NCBI RefSeq assembly: GCF_044761985.1
Contig: NZ_JBIWDK010000002.1
Coordinates: forward strand, 434,001 to 498,000
Length of the DNA stretch: 64,000 nucleotides
DNA from: Peribacillus sp044761985
GTDB taxonomy: Bacteria > Bacillota > Bacilli > Bacillales > DSM-1321
Direction of reading: 5' to 3'
The notes below the pieces were generated by a model that made no database searches, was not told where the DNA came from, and saw only the letters and a list, made by a program, of their open reading frames with translations. Within the stretch, counting starts at the first letter, position 1. Each line of letters opens with the position of its first letter. This document shows positions 53,166 through 61,262 of the stretch, piece by piece. The position numbers and the translations under genes were made by a program.

Positions 53166-54296
53166 TTAGAGATGTTTATTAATGACGATCCTTTGTATCT
53201 CACTGGTTCCTTCATAAATTTCCGTCACCTTGGCATCCCGGAAGTAACGTTCGACCGGGTATTCCGTTGTATACCCGTACCCTCCGTATACCTGAATGGC
53301 CTCAGTTGTCACTTCTACAGCCGTCTTCGATGAAAACAACTTTGCCATCGATGCCTCCTTGCCACAAGGTAACCCAAGCGACTGAAGATAGGTCGCTTGA
53401 TAGACTAATAACCTGGAAGCCTCGATGTTCGTGGCCATTTCGGCCAATTTGAAACCGATGCCTTGCTGCATGGCAATCGGTCTGCCGAATTGCACCCTGC
53501 TCTTTGCATACTCGACAGCATGTTTCATGGCGCCTTCTGCAATACCGAGGGCTTGAGAAGCAATGCCTATTCTTCCAACGTTCAGGTTGGCCATTGCAAT
53601 TTTGAACCCTTCACCCTCGTTACCAAGGAGATTCTCAGCTGGTATTCTCATATCTTCAAAGGTTACCTGTACCGTACTGGAACCATGAAGTCCCATTTTC
53701 CGCTCATTTTTCCCGAAAATAAGGCCAGGTGTTCCTCTTTCTACGATAAAGGCAGAAATGCCCTTGCTTTTCTTACTCGGATCACTGGAAGCGAATACAA
53801 TGTAAACATCTGCCTCCGCTCCATTTGTGATGAATACCTTTGAACCGTTCAGCCGGTAGGTGTCGCCTTCCTTTACGGCTTTTGTTTTCAAACTCGCAGC
53901 ATCGGATCCTGAACTTTGTTCCGTCAAACAGAAGGCACCTAAGTATTCACCTGCAGCAAGCTTCGGGACAAACCTCTCTTTCTGTTCTTCCGTTCCGAAG
54001 TAAACGATTGGATTCGTGCCAACGGAAGTATGGACCGAAAGTATGACACCCAGAGTCGGGCTCACTTTAGAAATTTCATTGATGGCAATGATATAAGACA
54101 TGAAATCCATCCCTGCTCCACCATATTGCTCTGGGATCGGGATACCCATCAGTCCAAGTTCACCCATTTTACGGAGGATCTTTTTGGGAAACTCCCCTCT
54201 TTCCATCGATTCTATATGGGGCTCTATCTCCTTTTCGGCAAAATCACGGACCATCTTGCGCATCATTTCCTGCTCTTCTGTGAATTGGAAATCCAT
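53166..54296 (-). CDS. Short-chain acyl-CoA dehydrogenase, MmgC-like
   Basis: Second acyl-CoA dehydrogenase, 376 residues, beginning MDFQFTEEQEMMRKMVRDFA. AFCLTEQSSGSDAASL, VFITNGAEADVYIVFASSDP and the terminal EIYEGTSEIQRIVINKHL are present. It resembles butyryl-CoA or short branched-chain dehydrogenases. The ATG at 54296 has GGGGAGG 9 nt upstream. It ends 25 nt before acdA; the two are clearly related but divergent in sequence, so likely differ in chain length or branching. Confidence 0.9.
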   Translation of the reverse strand: MDFQFTEEQEMMRKMVRDFAEKEIEPHIESMERGEFPKKILRKMGELGLMGIPIPEQYGGAGMDFMSYIIAINEISKVSPTLGVILSVHTSVGTNPIVYFGTEEQKERFVPKLAAGEYLGAFCLTEQSSGSDAASLKTKAVKEGDTYRLNGSKVFITNGAEADVYIVFASSDPSKKSKGISAFIVERGTPGLIFGKNERKMGLHGSSTVQVTFEDMRIPAENLLGNEGEGFKIAMANLNVGRIGIASQALGIAEGAMKHAVEYAKSRVQFGRPIAMQQGIGFKLAEMATNIEASRLLVYQATYLQSLGLPCGKEASMAKLFSSKTAVEVTTEAIQVYGGYGYTTEYPVERYFRDAKVTEIYEGTSEIQRIVINKHL

Positions 54297-54336
54297 CCCT
54301 ACATTCCTCCCCTGATGCCCTTGCTCTACCTGAAGA

Positions 54337-55188
54337 CTAACTGTATTCATAAAAACCACGTCCTGACTTCTTACCAAGCCAACCTGCTTTTACATATTTC
54401 CTCAATAACGGACATGGACGGTATTTGTCGTCCCCTAACCCATCATGGAGGGTTTCCATTATGTATAAACATGTATCCAGGCCAATGAAGTCCGCGAGTG
54501 TAAGTGGTCCCATGGGATGATTCATGCCTAACTTCATGACGTCATCGATCGCCTCTTTGGTTGCTACACCCTCGTATAGGGTATAAACCGCCTCATTGAT
54601 CATTGGCATCAGTATCCGGTTCGCAACGAATCCAGGAAAATCATTCACTTCGACCGGGACCTTACTTAAGGACTTTGCCATTTCCTCAATTTCTTCATAT
54701 ACGTCGTCTGCTGTAGCAAGACCACGGATGATCTCGACCAGCTTCATGACCGGAACCGGATTCATGAAATGCATGCCGATCACCTTCTCCGGCCTTTTTG
54801 TCGCAGCAGCTATTTCCGTAATGGGAAGCGATGACGTATTGGTCGCCAGTATGACATGCTTCGGGGCGATTTCATCCAATTGGGCAAAAAGCTTCGTTTT
54901 GATTTCCATATTTTCAATGGCTGCTTCAATGACCAAATCCACATCTTTCGCTTGATTCAAATCCGTTGATGCTGTCAACCGGGATAACGTTGCCTCTTTA
55001 TCTTCAGCAGGCAGTTTTCCTTTTTCTACTTGTCGGGAAAGGTTCTTGGTAATCGTACCTAATCCCTTTTCTACATATTCTTCTTTCAAGTCATGCAATA
55101 GAACATCATAGCCGCTCATTGCGCATACCTGGGCAATACCAGAACCCATTTGCCCTGCACCAATGACCATAACCTTTTGAATGCCCAT
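54337..55188 (-). CDS. mmgB: 3-hydroxybutyryl-CoA dehydrogenase
   Basis: NAD(P)-dependent oxidation of 3-hydroxybutyryl-CoA to acetoacetyl-CoA. The 283-residue protein has the dinucleotide motif VIGAGQMGSGIAQVCAMSG; catalytic His is in VIGMHFMNPVPVMKLVE; the family block NDFPGFVANRILMPMINEAV follows. It aligns closely with MmgB of B. subtilis, though that gene sits elsewhere in B. subtilis. Confidence 0.93.
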   Translation of the reverse strand: MGIQKVMVIGAGQMGSGIAQVCAMSGYDVLLHDLKEEYVEKGLGTITKNLSRQVEKGKLPAEDKEATLSRLTASTDLNQAKDVDLVIEAAIENMEIKTKLFAQLDEIAPKHVILATNTSSLPITEIAAATKRPEKVIGMHFMNPVPVMKLVEIIRGLATADDVYEEIEEMAKSLSKVPVEVNDFPGFVANRILMPMINEAVYTLYEGVATKEAIDDVMKLGMNHPMGPLTLADFIGLDTCLYIMETLHDGLGDDKYRPCPLLRKYVKAGWLGKKSGRGFYEYS

Positions 55189-55217
55189 CCAAAATCCCTC
55201 CTTAGTTATCTAGCAAT

Positions 55218-56411
55218 CTATTTTCCCTGCGTTGGCACTTCTATTAAAATGGCATCTCCCTGACCGCCGCCACTGCAAATGGCTGCAATGCCCAATCCGC
55301 CGCCGCGACGTTTCAATTCATGCATAAGCGTGATGATGATGCGGGCTCCACTAGCCCCAATCGGATGTCCCAATGCTACGGCACCACCGTTTACATTTAC
55401 TTTTTCAGGATTGACATTCGCAATCTTCCCACTGGCTAGGGCGACAGCGGCAAAGGCTTCATTGATTTCAAATAAATCTATGTCCTCGATGGATTTACCG
55501 GACTTTTTCAAGAGTTCATTGATGACCAAACCAGGTGTTTTGGGAAAGTCTTTGGCTTCCACAGCCACTTCTGCATGGCTCAAAATATAGGCAAAAGGCG
55601 TTACCCCTTCTTTTTCTGCACGTTCTTCACTCATTAAGACAAGGGCTCCCGCTCCGTCATTGACCCCTGGGGCATTTCCAGCCGTGATGGTCCCTTCGTT
55701 ATTAAAGGCCGGACCTAATTTGGCCAGCTTCTCGGCTGATGTATCTTTTCTTGGGCCTTCATCATGCTCAATCGTCATAGGCGTTCCTTTTCTTACCGGA
55801 ACCTCTACGGCAATGATCTCTTCAGCCAAAATTCCGGCATCGATTGCCTTAATGGCCTTTTGGTGACTTTCATAAGCCCAGCTATCCTGCTGCTCACGCG
55901 TAAGCTCCAGTTCTGCAGCTGTACTGTTTCCATACGTCCCCATATGTACGCCTGTAAAGCTACAGCTAAGGCCATCCGAGATCATCGTATCCTTCAGCTG
56001 ACCATCGCCCATCCGTAGTCCCCATCTCGCTTTCGGGAGAATGTATGGTGCGTTGCTCATCGATTCCATTCCACCAGCAACGATGATTTCTTCCTCCCCT
56101 AAGCGAATAATCTGATCTGCCAATGTCACGCTTCGAAGACCTGAGGCGCAAACTTTGTTTATCGTTTCCGTTTTCACTTCCCAAGGTAACCCTGCATTAC
56201 GTGCTGCTTGCCGAGAAGGGATCTGCCCTTGCCCCGCTTGGAGCACATTCCCCATAATGACCTCGCCTACCTTGCTTCCATCAATCCCTGCCCGTTCAAC
56301 CGCTTCTTTGATTGCTATTCCACCAAGCTGTGAGGCTGTCAAACTGCTGAGGCCCCCGCCGAACTTACCAAAAGGTGTTCTCACACCGCTAATGATCACT
56401 GTTTTCGTCAT
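55218..56411 (-). CDS. mmgA: Acetyl-CoA C-acetyltransferase (thiolase)
   Basis: Cleaves acetoacetyl-CoA to two acetyl-CoA. The 397-residue protein has acyl-accepting Cys88 in INKVCASGLRSVT, catalytic His in VALGHPIGASGAR and the second Cys in AICSGGGQGDA. It resembles B. subtilis MmgA. It is the first gene of thl-hbd-acd-acdA; the leader has a cre-like site and an operator candidate. Confidence 0.94.
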   Translation of the reverse strand: MTKTVIISGVRTPFGKFGGGLSSLTASQLGGIAIKEAVERAGIDGSKVGEVIMGNVLQAGQGQIPSRQAARNAGLPWEVKTETINKVCASGLRSVTLADQIIRLGEEEIIVAGGMESMSNAPYILPKARWGLRMGDGQLKDTMISDGLSCSFTGVHMGTYGNSTAAELELTREQQDSWAYESHQKAIKAIDAGILAEEIIAVEVPVRKGTPMTIEHDEGPRKDTSAEKLAKLGPAFNNEGTITAGNAPGVNDGAGALVLMSEERAEKEGVTPFAYILSHAEVAVEAKDFPKTPGLVINELLKKSGKSIEDIDLFEINEAFAAVALASGKIANVNPEKVNVNGGAVALGHPIGASGARIIITLMHELKRRGGGLGIAAICSGGGQGDAILIEVPTQGK

Positions 56412-56439
56412 TATTCATTTCCTCCTCAGGTAAATTGAT

Positions 56440-56453
56440 TGAACGCTCGCTCG
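56440..56453. promoter_or_regulatory. Candidate TetR operator B, mmgA leader
   Basis: TGAACGCTCGCTCG in the mmgA 5' leader matches operator A at fadF (TGAATGCTCATTCA) at 10 of 14 positions, and the four differences are all transitions. It is weakly palindromic. Confidence 0.5.
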
Positions 56454-56473
56454 ATGTCCGTATAAAAAAAATT

Positions 56474-56487
56474 TGAAAGCGCTTAAT
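56474..56487 (-). promoter_or_regulatory. cre-like site upstream of mmgA
   Basis: TGAAAGCGCTTAAT matches cre (TGWAANCGNTNWCA) except at the last two positions. The B. subtilis mmg operon is under CcpA, so carbon repression is plausible. Confidence 0.45.
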
Positions 56488-56541
56488 TCCATTTTACATA
56501 TTTTTTACAAAAATTAAAATATTTAGTTTATATAAAAGAGA

Positions 56542-56589
56542 AATTGCCTGCTTCTAGTGAATGTATTCATTTAAAAGAAGCAGGCAATT
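56542..56589 (-). terminator. Terminator after fadF
   Basis: 14-bp stem AATTGCCTGCTTCT / AGAAGCAGGCAATT with a 20-nt loop and TCTCTTTT on minus, 10 nt past the fadF stop. Confidence 0.8.
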
Positions 56590-56598
56590 CTATTTAAC

Positions 56599-58734
56599 TT
56601 AAGACGCTACTGGCTTACTATCTCCCAGGATTGCCTTTTCGAGTAATTCGGCAACATCATACGTTTTCACATTCTCTTCAACTTCTTTTGCCTTCGTCCC
56701 GTCCGACAACATCGTCAAACAGTATGGGCAACCTGAGCTAATAACAGTTGGGTTTACTGCAAGAGCTTGTTCGGTACGGGAAACGTTAATTCGGTTACCC
56801 GTTTCCTCTTCCATCCACATCAAGCCGCCCCCAGCTCCACAGCACATTCCTTTCTCACGGTTACGTTCCATCTCGACAAGTTTGACGCCTTCAATGGATT
56901 GCAAGATTTCACGTGGTGGGCTGTATACATCGTTATATCTTCCCAAGTAACAGGAGTCATGGAAGGTAATCGTTTCATTGACCGGGAATTGCGGTACCAG
57001 TCTTCCTTCCTTAACAAGCTGAGCAAGTAATTCCGTGTGATGGTACACTTCCGCTTCCAGTCCAAAGTCCGGATATTCATTCTTGAAGATATTATATGCA
57101 TGCGGATCGATGGTCACGATTTTTTGGATATCGTTTTTCTGGAATTCTTCGATATTTTTCATGGCCAGTTCTTGGAAAACAAACTCATTTCCTAGACGGC
57201 GAGGAGTATCGCCCGAATTTTTCTCCTTATTTCCTAAGATGGCAAATTTGACGCCAGCTTCATTCATTAATTTAGCAAAAGAAAGGGCGATTTTTTGGCT
57301 TCGGTTATCATACGACCCCATCGAGCCTACCCAGAATAAATATTCAAATTCCTCATCCGCTTTTTTCATTTCCTTGACGGTTGGGATGACAACGTCGTCA
57401 CGTAAACCTATCCAGTCTTCTCTTTCTTTACGGTTCAATCCCCAAGGATTCCCTTGGCGTTCGATGTTTGTCATCGCACGTTGGGCATCGGGATCCAAAC
57501 GACCTTCCGTCAGCACCAAGTAACGGCGCATATCAATGATTTTATCAACATGTTCATTCATGACCGGACATTGATCTTCACAGTTCCGGCACGTTGTACA
57601 TGCCCATAGTTCCTCTTCCGTGATGACTTCCCCAATAAGGCTAGCGCTATAGGCCTCGGTTGCTGCTGCAGACTCCTGCGCCCCCTGCCCCGCACTCGCT
57701 AAAGCGATTTGGTTGCCCTTTGTATTTCCAAATACGAAAGACGGAACCCAAGGTTGCTTAGTCGTAACGGCTGCCCCTGTATTCGTTAAGTGATCACGCA
57801 TTTTGATAATGATATCCATCGGCGATAGCATTTTTCCCGTACCTGTGGCCGGACACATATTCGTACAGCGACCACACTCTACGCAGGCATATAGGTCAAT
57901 CATTTGATATTGCGTTAAGTCTTCGATATATTTGGCACCATAATATTGATTTCCTTCTTTATCCAAAATCTCTTCCTCTAAATCCACCGGCTTCAGCTTA
58001 CCCGGGTTATCCAAACGATTCAGGAATACATTAACGGGTCCAGCAATTAAATGAGCGTGCTTGGACTGCGGGATATAGACAAGGAACGATAATATGATGA
58101 TCAAATGCAACCACCAAGCTACGTAAAACACGACAGTCGCTGCGGTCGGTCCCATCCAGTTGAATAAAAACGCAATGCTGGATGCTACGGGTTCTGACCA
58201 CGTTGCATCATGACCGTGCCAGATCATTCCCATTCCATTACCTGTTAATACGGTAACCATGATTCCGGTAATGAAAATGACGACCAACCCTGCTTTAAAA
58301 TCTCTTTTCAATCGAACAAGCTTCTCTACATAACGGCGGTATGCTGCCCATAAGATTGCAACAAGAACCGTGAGCGTCACGACTTCCTGAAAGAAAGTGA
58401 ACGCCGGGTATACCGGACCAAATGGTAAATGCCATCCTGGCTTTAATCCTTTAATAAAAAAGTCAATGGCTCCAAATTGTACTAAGATGAAACCATAAAA
58501 TAACATGGAGTGTATGATTCCACTCTTCTTGTCTTTAAAGAGCTTCTTTTGTCCGAATACATAAACCCCAATTTTAACCAGCCGTTCTTTGACGCGATTA
58601 TCGAATTCCACCTTTTTGCCAAGCTTTATATAGGCCATTCGAGTCCTGATTAAATAGACAAATAATCCAGCAGCGTAAGCGGTTACAAGTAAAAATGCAA
58701 TTAAGTTAATCCACAGCAGGCCATTCATTTCCAT
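56599..58734 (-). CDS. fadF: Membrane Fe-S oxidoreductase FadF
   Basis: The 711-residue protein, by family, is thought to link acyl-CoA dehydrogenase/ETF electrons to the quinone pool. An N-terminal NarI-like membrane domain (about 5-6 helices, to about 240) is followed by two 4Fe-4S motifs, CVECGRCTNMCP near 290 and CTTCRNCEDQCP near 390, and by two CCG domains of heterodisulfide-reductase type. The second CCG has intact cysteines (SCYLGR... and MCCGAGGG). The first reads DPHAYN where CPHCxN is usual, so its cysteines are missing. The ATG at 58734 has GGGGGA 9 nt upstream. B. subtilis has the same gene before acdA. Confidence 0.92.
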   Translation of the reverse strand: MEMNGLLWINLIAFLLVTAYAAGLFVYLIRTRMAYIKLGKKVEFDNRVKERLVKIGVYVFGQKKLFKDKKSGIIHSMLFYGFILVQFGAIDFFIKGLKPGWHLPFGPVYPAFTFFQEVVTLTVLVAILWAAYRRYVEKLVRLKRDFKAGLVVIFITGIMVTVLTGNGMGMIWHGHDATWSEPVASSIAFLFNWMGPTAATVVFYVAWWLHLIIILSFLVYIPQSKHAHLIAGPVNVFLNRLDNPGKLKPVDLEEEILDKEGNQYYGAKYIEDLTQYQMIDLYACVECGRCTNMCPATGTGKMLSPMDIIIKMRDHLTNTGAAVTTKQPWVPSFVFGNTKGNQIALASAGQGAQESAAATEAYSASLIGEVITEEELWACTTCRNCEDQCPVMNEHVDKIIDMRRYLVLTEGRLDPDAQRAMTNIERQGNPWGLNRKEREDWIGLRDDVVIPTVKEMKKADEEFEYLFWVGSMGSYDNRSQKIALSFAKLMNEAGVKFAILGNKEKNSGDTPRRLGNEFVFQELAMKNIEEFQKNDIQKIVTIDPHAYNIFKNEYPDFGLEAEVYHHTELLAQLVKEGRLVPQFPVNETITFHDSCYLGRYNDVYSPPREILQSIEGVKLVEMERNREKGMCCGAGGGLMWMEEETGNRINVSRTEQALAVNPTVISSGCPYCLTMLSDGTKAKEVEENVKTYDVAELLEKAILGDSKPVAS

Positions 58735-58839
58735 TGCATGCGTTCCCCCTTTTATATATTCGTGAATCGTGTAAAAATGCCAGATCACCACTTTAAAATT
58801 ATAGAAAAAATGGCATTTTCCTGAAATTTGATTATCTCC

Positions 58840-58867
58840 ATTATATAATGAATGAGCATTCAGTCAA
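58840..58867 (-). promoter_or_regulatory. fadF promoter with operator in the spacer
   Basis: TTGACT (58867-58862), 16 nt, perfect TATAAT (58845-58840) on minus. The spacer contains the perfect palindrome TGAATG-CT-CATTCA (58862-58849), where a bound repressor would block RNA polymerase. The half-site TGAATG is that of the B. subtilis FadR operator. The rest of the 300-nt gap to clsB is AT-rich with nothing else clear. Confidence 0.75.
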
Positions 58868-59038
58868 CTTTTTTCTTTGTAAATATTGTTATTTTTCTAC
58901 ACCCACTAGTAAAGTTCGACAATTCCGTCAATTACCCTTCTTATTTTTTAAAAAAATCCACTTTCTCTTGTACTTAATTAATGGTTACAAATAGGTTGTT
59001 TGAGTCAAACTAACTTAAACCATTAAGGGGGGATCGTG

Positions 59039-60241
59039 TTGAAGGTGTTCGTTACGTTTTTTTCTATATTAATGTTGATCCTCACTTGGTGCTGGGTTGA
59101 TTTCAAATTAGGCTATAAGCAGCAGGTAAAGCGGGCAACGAACATCACTTTCCCGCCCCGTAAAAGTGAAATGACCGTCTTTACATCAGGGAAAATCCTA
59201 TTCGAAGATTTCCTGAAAGAAATTGAACGGGCCCAGGAGTCCATACATATTCTTTTTTATATCGTGAAAGAGGATCAATTTAGCAATGACTTTTTGAAGT
59301 TGCTTCAAAAAAAGGCAGAATCGGGTGTGGAGGTGAGGCTGTTGGTAGATAGGGTCGGAGGTAAAAAAATGTCCCGGCAGTCCATTCAAGAATTAAAGAA
59401 AAGCAATGTTCACTTTTCATATAGCTTTAAACCGAAGACCCCTTTCCTTTTCTATTCCACGCAAAGAAGAAATCACCGGAAAATCACCGTAATTGACGGA
59501 AGGATTGGGTATCTGGGCGGTTTTAATATTGGGAAGGAATATATTAATCAAGGAGAAAAGCTAAACCCTTGGCGTGATTACCACCTGAAAATCACGGGGG
59601 AAGGAGTGAAGGATTTACAGGAAGTTTTCCTTTCTGATTGGTTTTATGATACAAAAGAAGATTTCAGGGGGACTCCCGCCTATTTTCCTGAATTAGTTCC
59701 TGGCTCACAAGCTCAACAGTTCATCGTGACTAATGGAAGCGACCTTGAACAAACTCTGATAAACCTGATTCAAAAAGCTGATACGGAAATTATTATTGGG
59801 ACACCCTACTTCATCCCAAGCCATAAATTGTTTGAAGCATTAAGGGAAGCCCTTTCCAGAAAGGTAGCGGTCACCGTCATCGTTCCGGACGTTTCGGACC
59901 ATGCCCTAGTTAAAGAGGCATCATTCCGCTACTTTAGAATTTTATTAAGAGAAGGCGCCTCCATCATGCAATTTCAGAGAGGGTTCTACCATTCTAAAGT
60001 GATCTTGATCGATGATATTATGTGTGATATCGGTACGGCAAACTTTGATAAACGGAGTTTATTCCTGAATAGCGAAATCAATTGTTTAATATATGACCGC
60101 CGCTGCATAGAAGATGTGAAGGATGAATTGGCGATCGACATTGCTGAATCTAACCCAATAGCGGAAAAGACACTCTCCTCCCCTAATATCTTACGTTCAG
60201 CAAAAGAATCACTAGCTGCCATCCTTTCCCCTTTTCTTTAA
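59039..60241 (+). CDS. clsB: Cardiolipin synthase ClsB (phospholipase D family)
   Basis: Makes cardiolipin from phosphatidylglycerol. The 400-residue protein has a single N-terminal membrane helix (about 2-22) and two HKD motifs: HRKITVIDGRIGYLGGFNIG and HSKVILIDDIMCDIGTANFD. I choose TTG (59039) over the GTG at 59036: AGGGGGG is 6 nt from the TTG, and the protein begins MKVFV as B. subtilis YwjE (MKVFI). It leads uvsE on plus, divergent from fadF. Confidence 0.92.
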   Translation: MKVFVTFFSILMLILTWCWVDFKLGYKQQVKRATNITFPPRKSEMTVFTSGKILFEDFLKEIERAQESIHILFYIVKEDQFSNDFLKLLQKKAESGVEVRLLVDRVGGKKMSRQSIQELKKSNVHFSYSFKPKTPFLFYSTQRRNHRKITVIDGRIGYLGGFNIGKEYINQGEKLNPWRDYHLKITGEGVKDLQEVFLSDWFYDTKEDFRGTPAYFPELVPGSQAQQFIVTNGSDLEQTLINLIQKADTEIIIGTPYFIPSHKLFEALREALSRKVAVTVIVPDVSDHALVKEASFRYFRILLREGASIMQFQRGFYHSKVILIDDIMCDIGTANFDKRSLFLNSEINCLIYDRRCIEDVKDELAIDIAESNPIAEKTLSSPNILRSAKESLAAILSPFL

Positions 60242-60266
60242 AAATCGGGTAATGGGAGAGAAGAAA

Positions 60267-61223
60267 ATGAAAATACGATTCGGATTTGTTTCCAATGCAA
60301 CCTGTCTTTGGGAGGCCTCCCCTGCAAAGACCCTGACCTTCAAACGATATAACGAGCTTGGTCAGGAAGAAGGAAGGCAAAAGCTATTGGAGGTGACCAA
60401 ACAAAATATCGAGAACACATTGCGGGTCCTTCAGTATAATACGGCCCATCAGGTCGAGCTTTACCGACTTTCCAGTTCCATCGTGCCCTTGGCGACTCAC
60501 CCGGACGTAAAATGGGATTTTGTCACCCCTTTTGCAAAAGAATGGGAAAAACTTGGGGATTGGGTATTGGCGAACAACATGCGGGTCAGCTTTCATCCGA
60601 ACCAATTTACGCTTTTCACTAGCCCGAAACCAAGCATTACTGAAAATGCCGTGAAGGATATGGAATTTCACTATAAAATGCTTCAAGCGATGGGCATTGC
60701 AGACCAATCCTTCATCAATATCCATATTGGCGGCGCCTACGGTGATAAAGATTCAGCAATCATTCGCTTTCATGACAACCTCAGGTCGCTCCCTGAACAT
60801 GTAAAAGCAAGGATGACCCTGGAGAATGATGATAAAACCTATACAGCTTCCGAAACGTTACGTGTATGTAAGCGGGAAGGCATTCCTTTCGTCTTTGATT
60901 ATCATCACCATCTTGCCAATCTATCCGTGGAGCCGCTTAACGAGCTACTCACCGATGTCTACACTACATGGGAAGACAGCAATTCGGTCCCTACAATCCA
61001 TATTTCTTCCCCAAAGTCAGCCAGTGCGTTTCGTTCACATGCCGATTATATTGATATAGCCTTCATTATGCCCCTCCTAAAAGCACTCACGGAGTTGGGG
61101 AAGGATGTTGATTTCATGATTGAAGCAAAAATGAAGGATCAGGCGATGCTGAAATTGATTGAAGAGATGTCTAGAATCCGTGGAGTGAAAAGAGTAAGCG
61201 GGGGATCTGTTTTCATTAAATAA
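60267..61223 (+). CDS. uvsE: UV DNA damage endonuclease
   Basis: TIM-barrel endonuclease that nicks 5' of UV photoproducts. The 318-residue protein begins MKIRFGFVSNATCLWEASPA; the metal-site blocks include FHPNQFTLF, NIHIGGAYGDK, TLENDD, FDYHHH and IHISS. It corresponds to B. subtilis ywjD/uvsE. The ATG at 60267 has GGGAGAG 6 nt upstream; the 25-nt gap after clsB implies co-transcription. Confidence 0.94.
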   Translation: MKIRFGFVSNATCLWEASPAKTLTFKRYNELGQEEGRQKLLEVTKQNIENTLRVLQYNTAHQVELYRLSSSIVPLATHPDVKWDFVTPFAKEWEKLGDWVLANNMRVSFHPNQFTLFTSPKPSITENAVKDMEFHYKMLQAMGIADQSFINIHIGGAYGDKDSAIIRFHDNLRSLPEHVKARMTLENDDKTYTASETLRVCKREGIPFVFDYHHHLANLSVEPLNELLTDVYTTWEDSNSVPTIHISSPKSASAFRSHADYIDIAFIMPLLKALTELGKDVDFMIEAKMKDQAMLKLIEEMSRIRGVKRVSGGSVFIK

Positions 61224-61258
61224 AAAAGCGGCCGTTTCACGGGAAACGACCGCTTTTT
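61223..61258. terminator. Bidirectional terminator between uvsE and argS
   Basis: AAAAAGCGGCCGTTTC / GAAACGaCCGCTTTTT stem between convergent genes. Confidence 0.95.
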
Positions 61259-61262
61259 CTTA

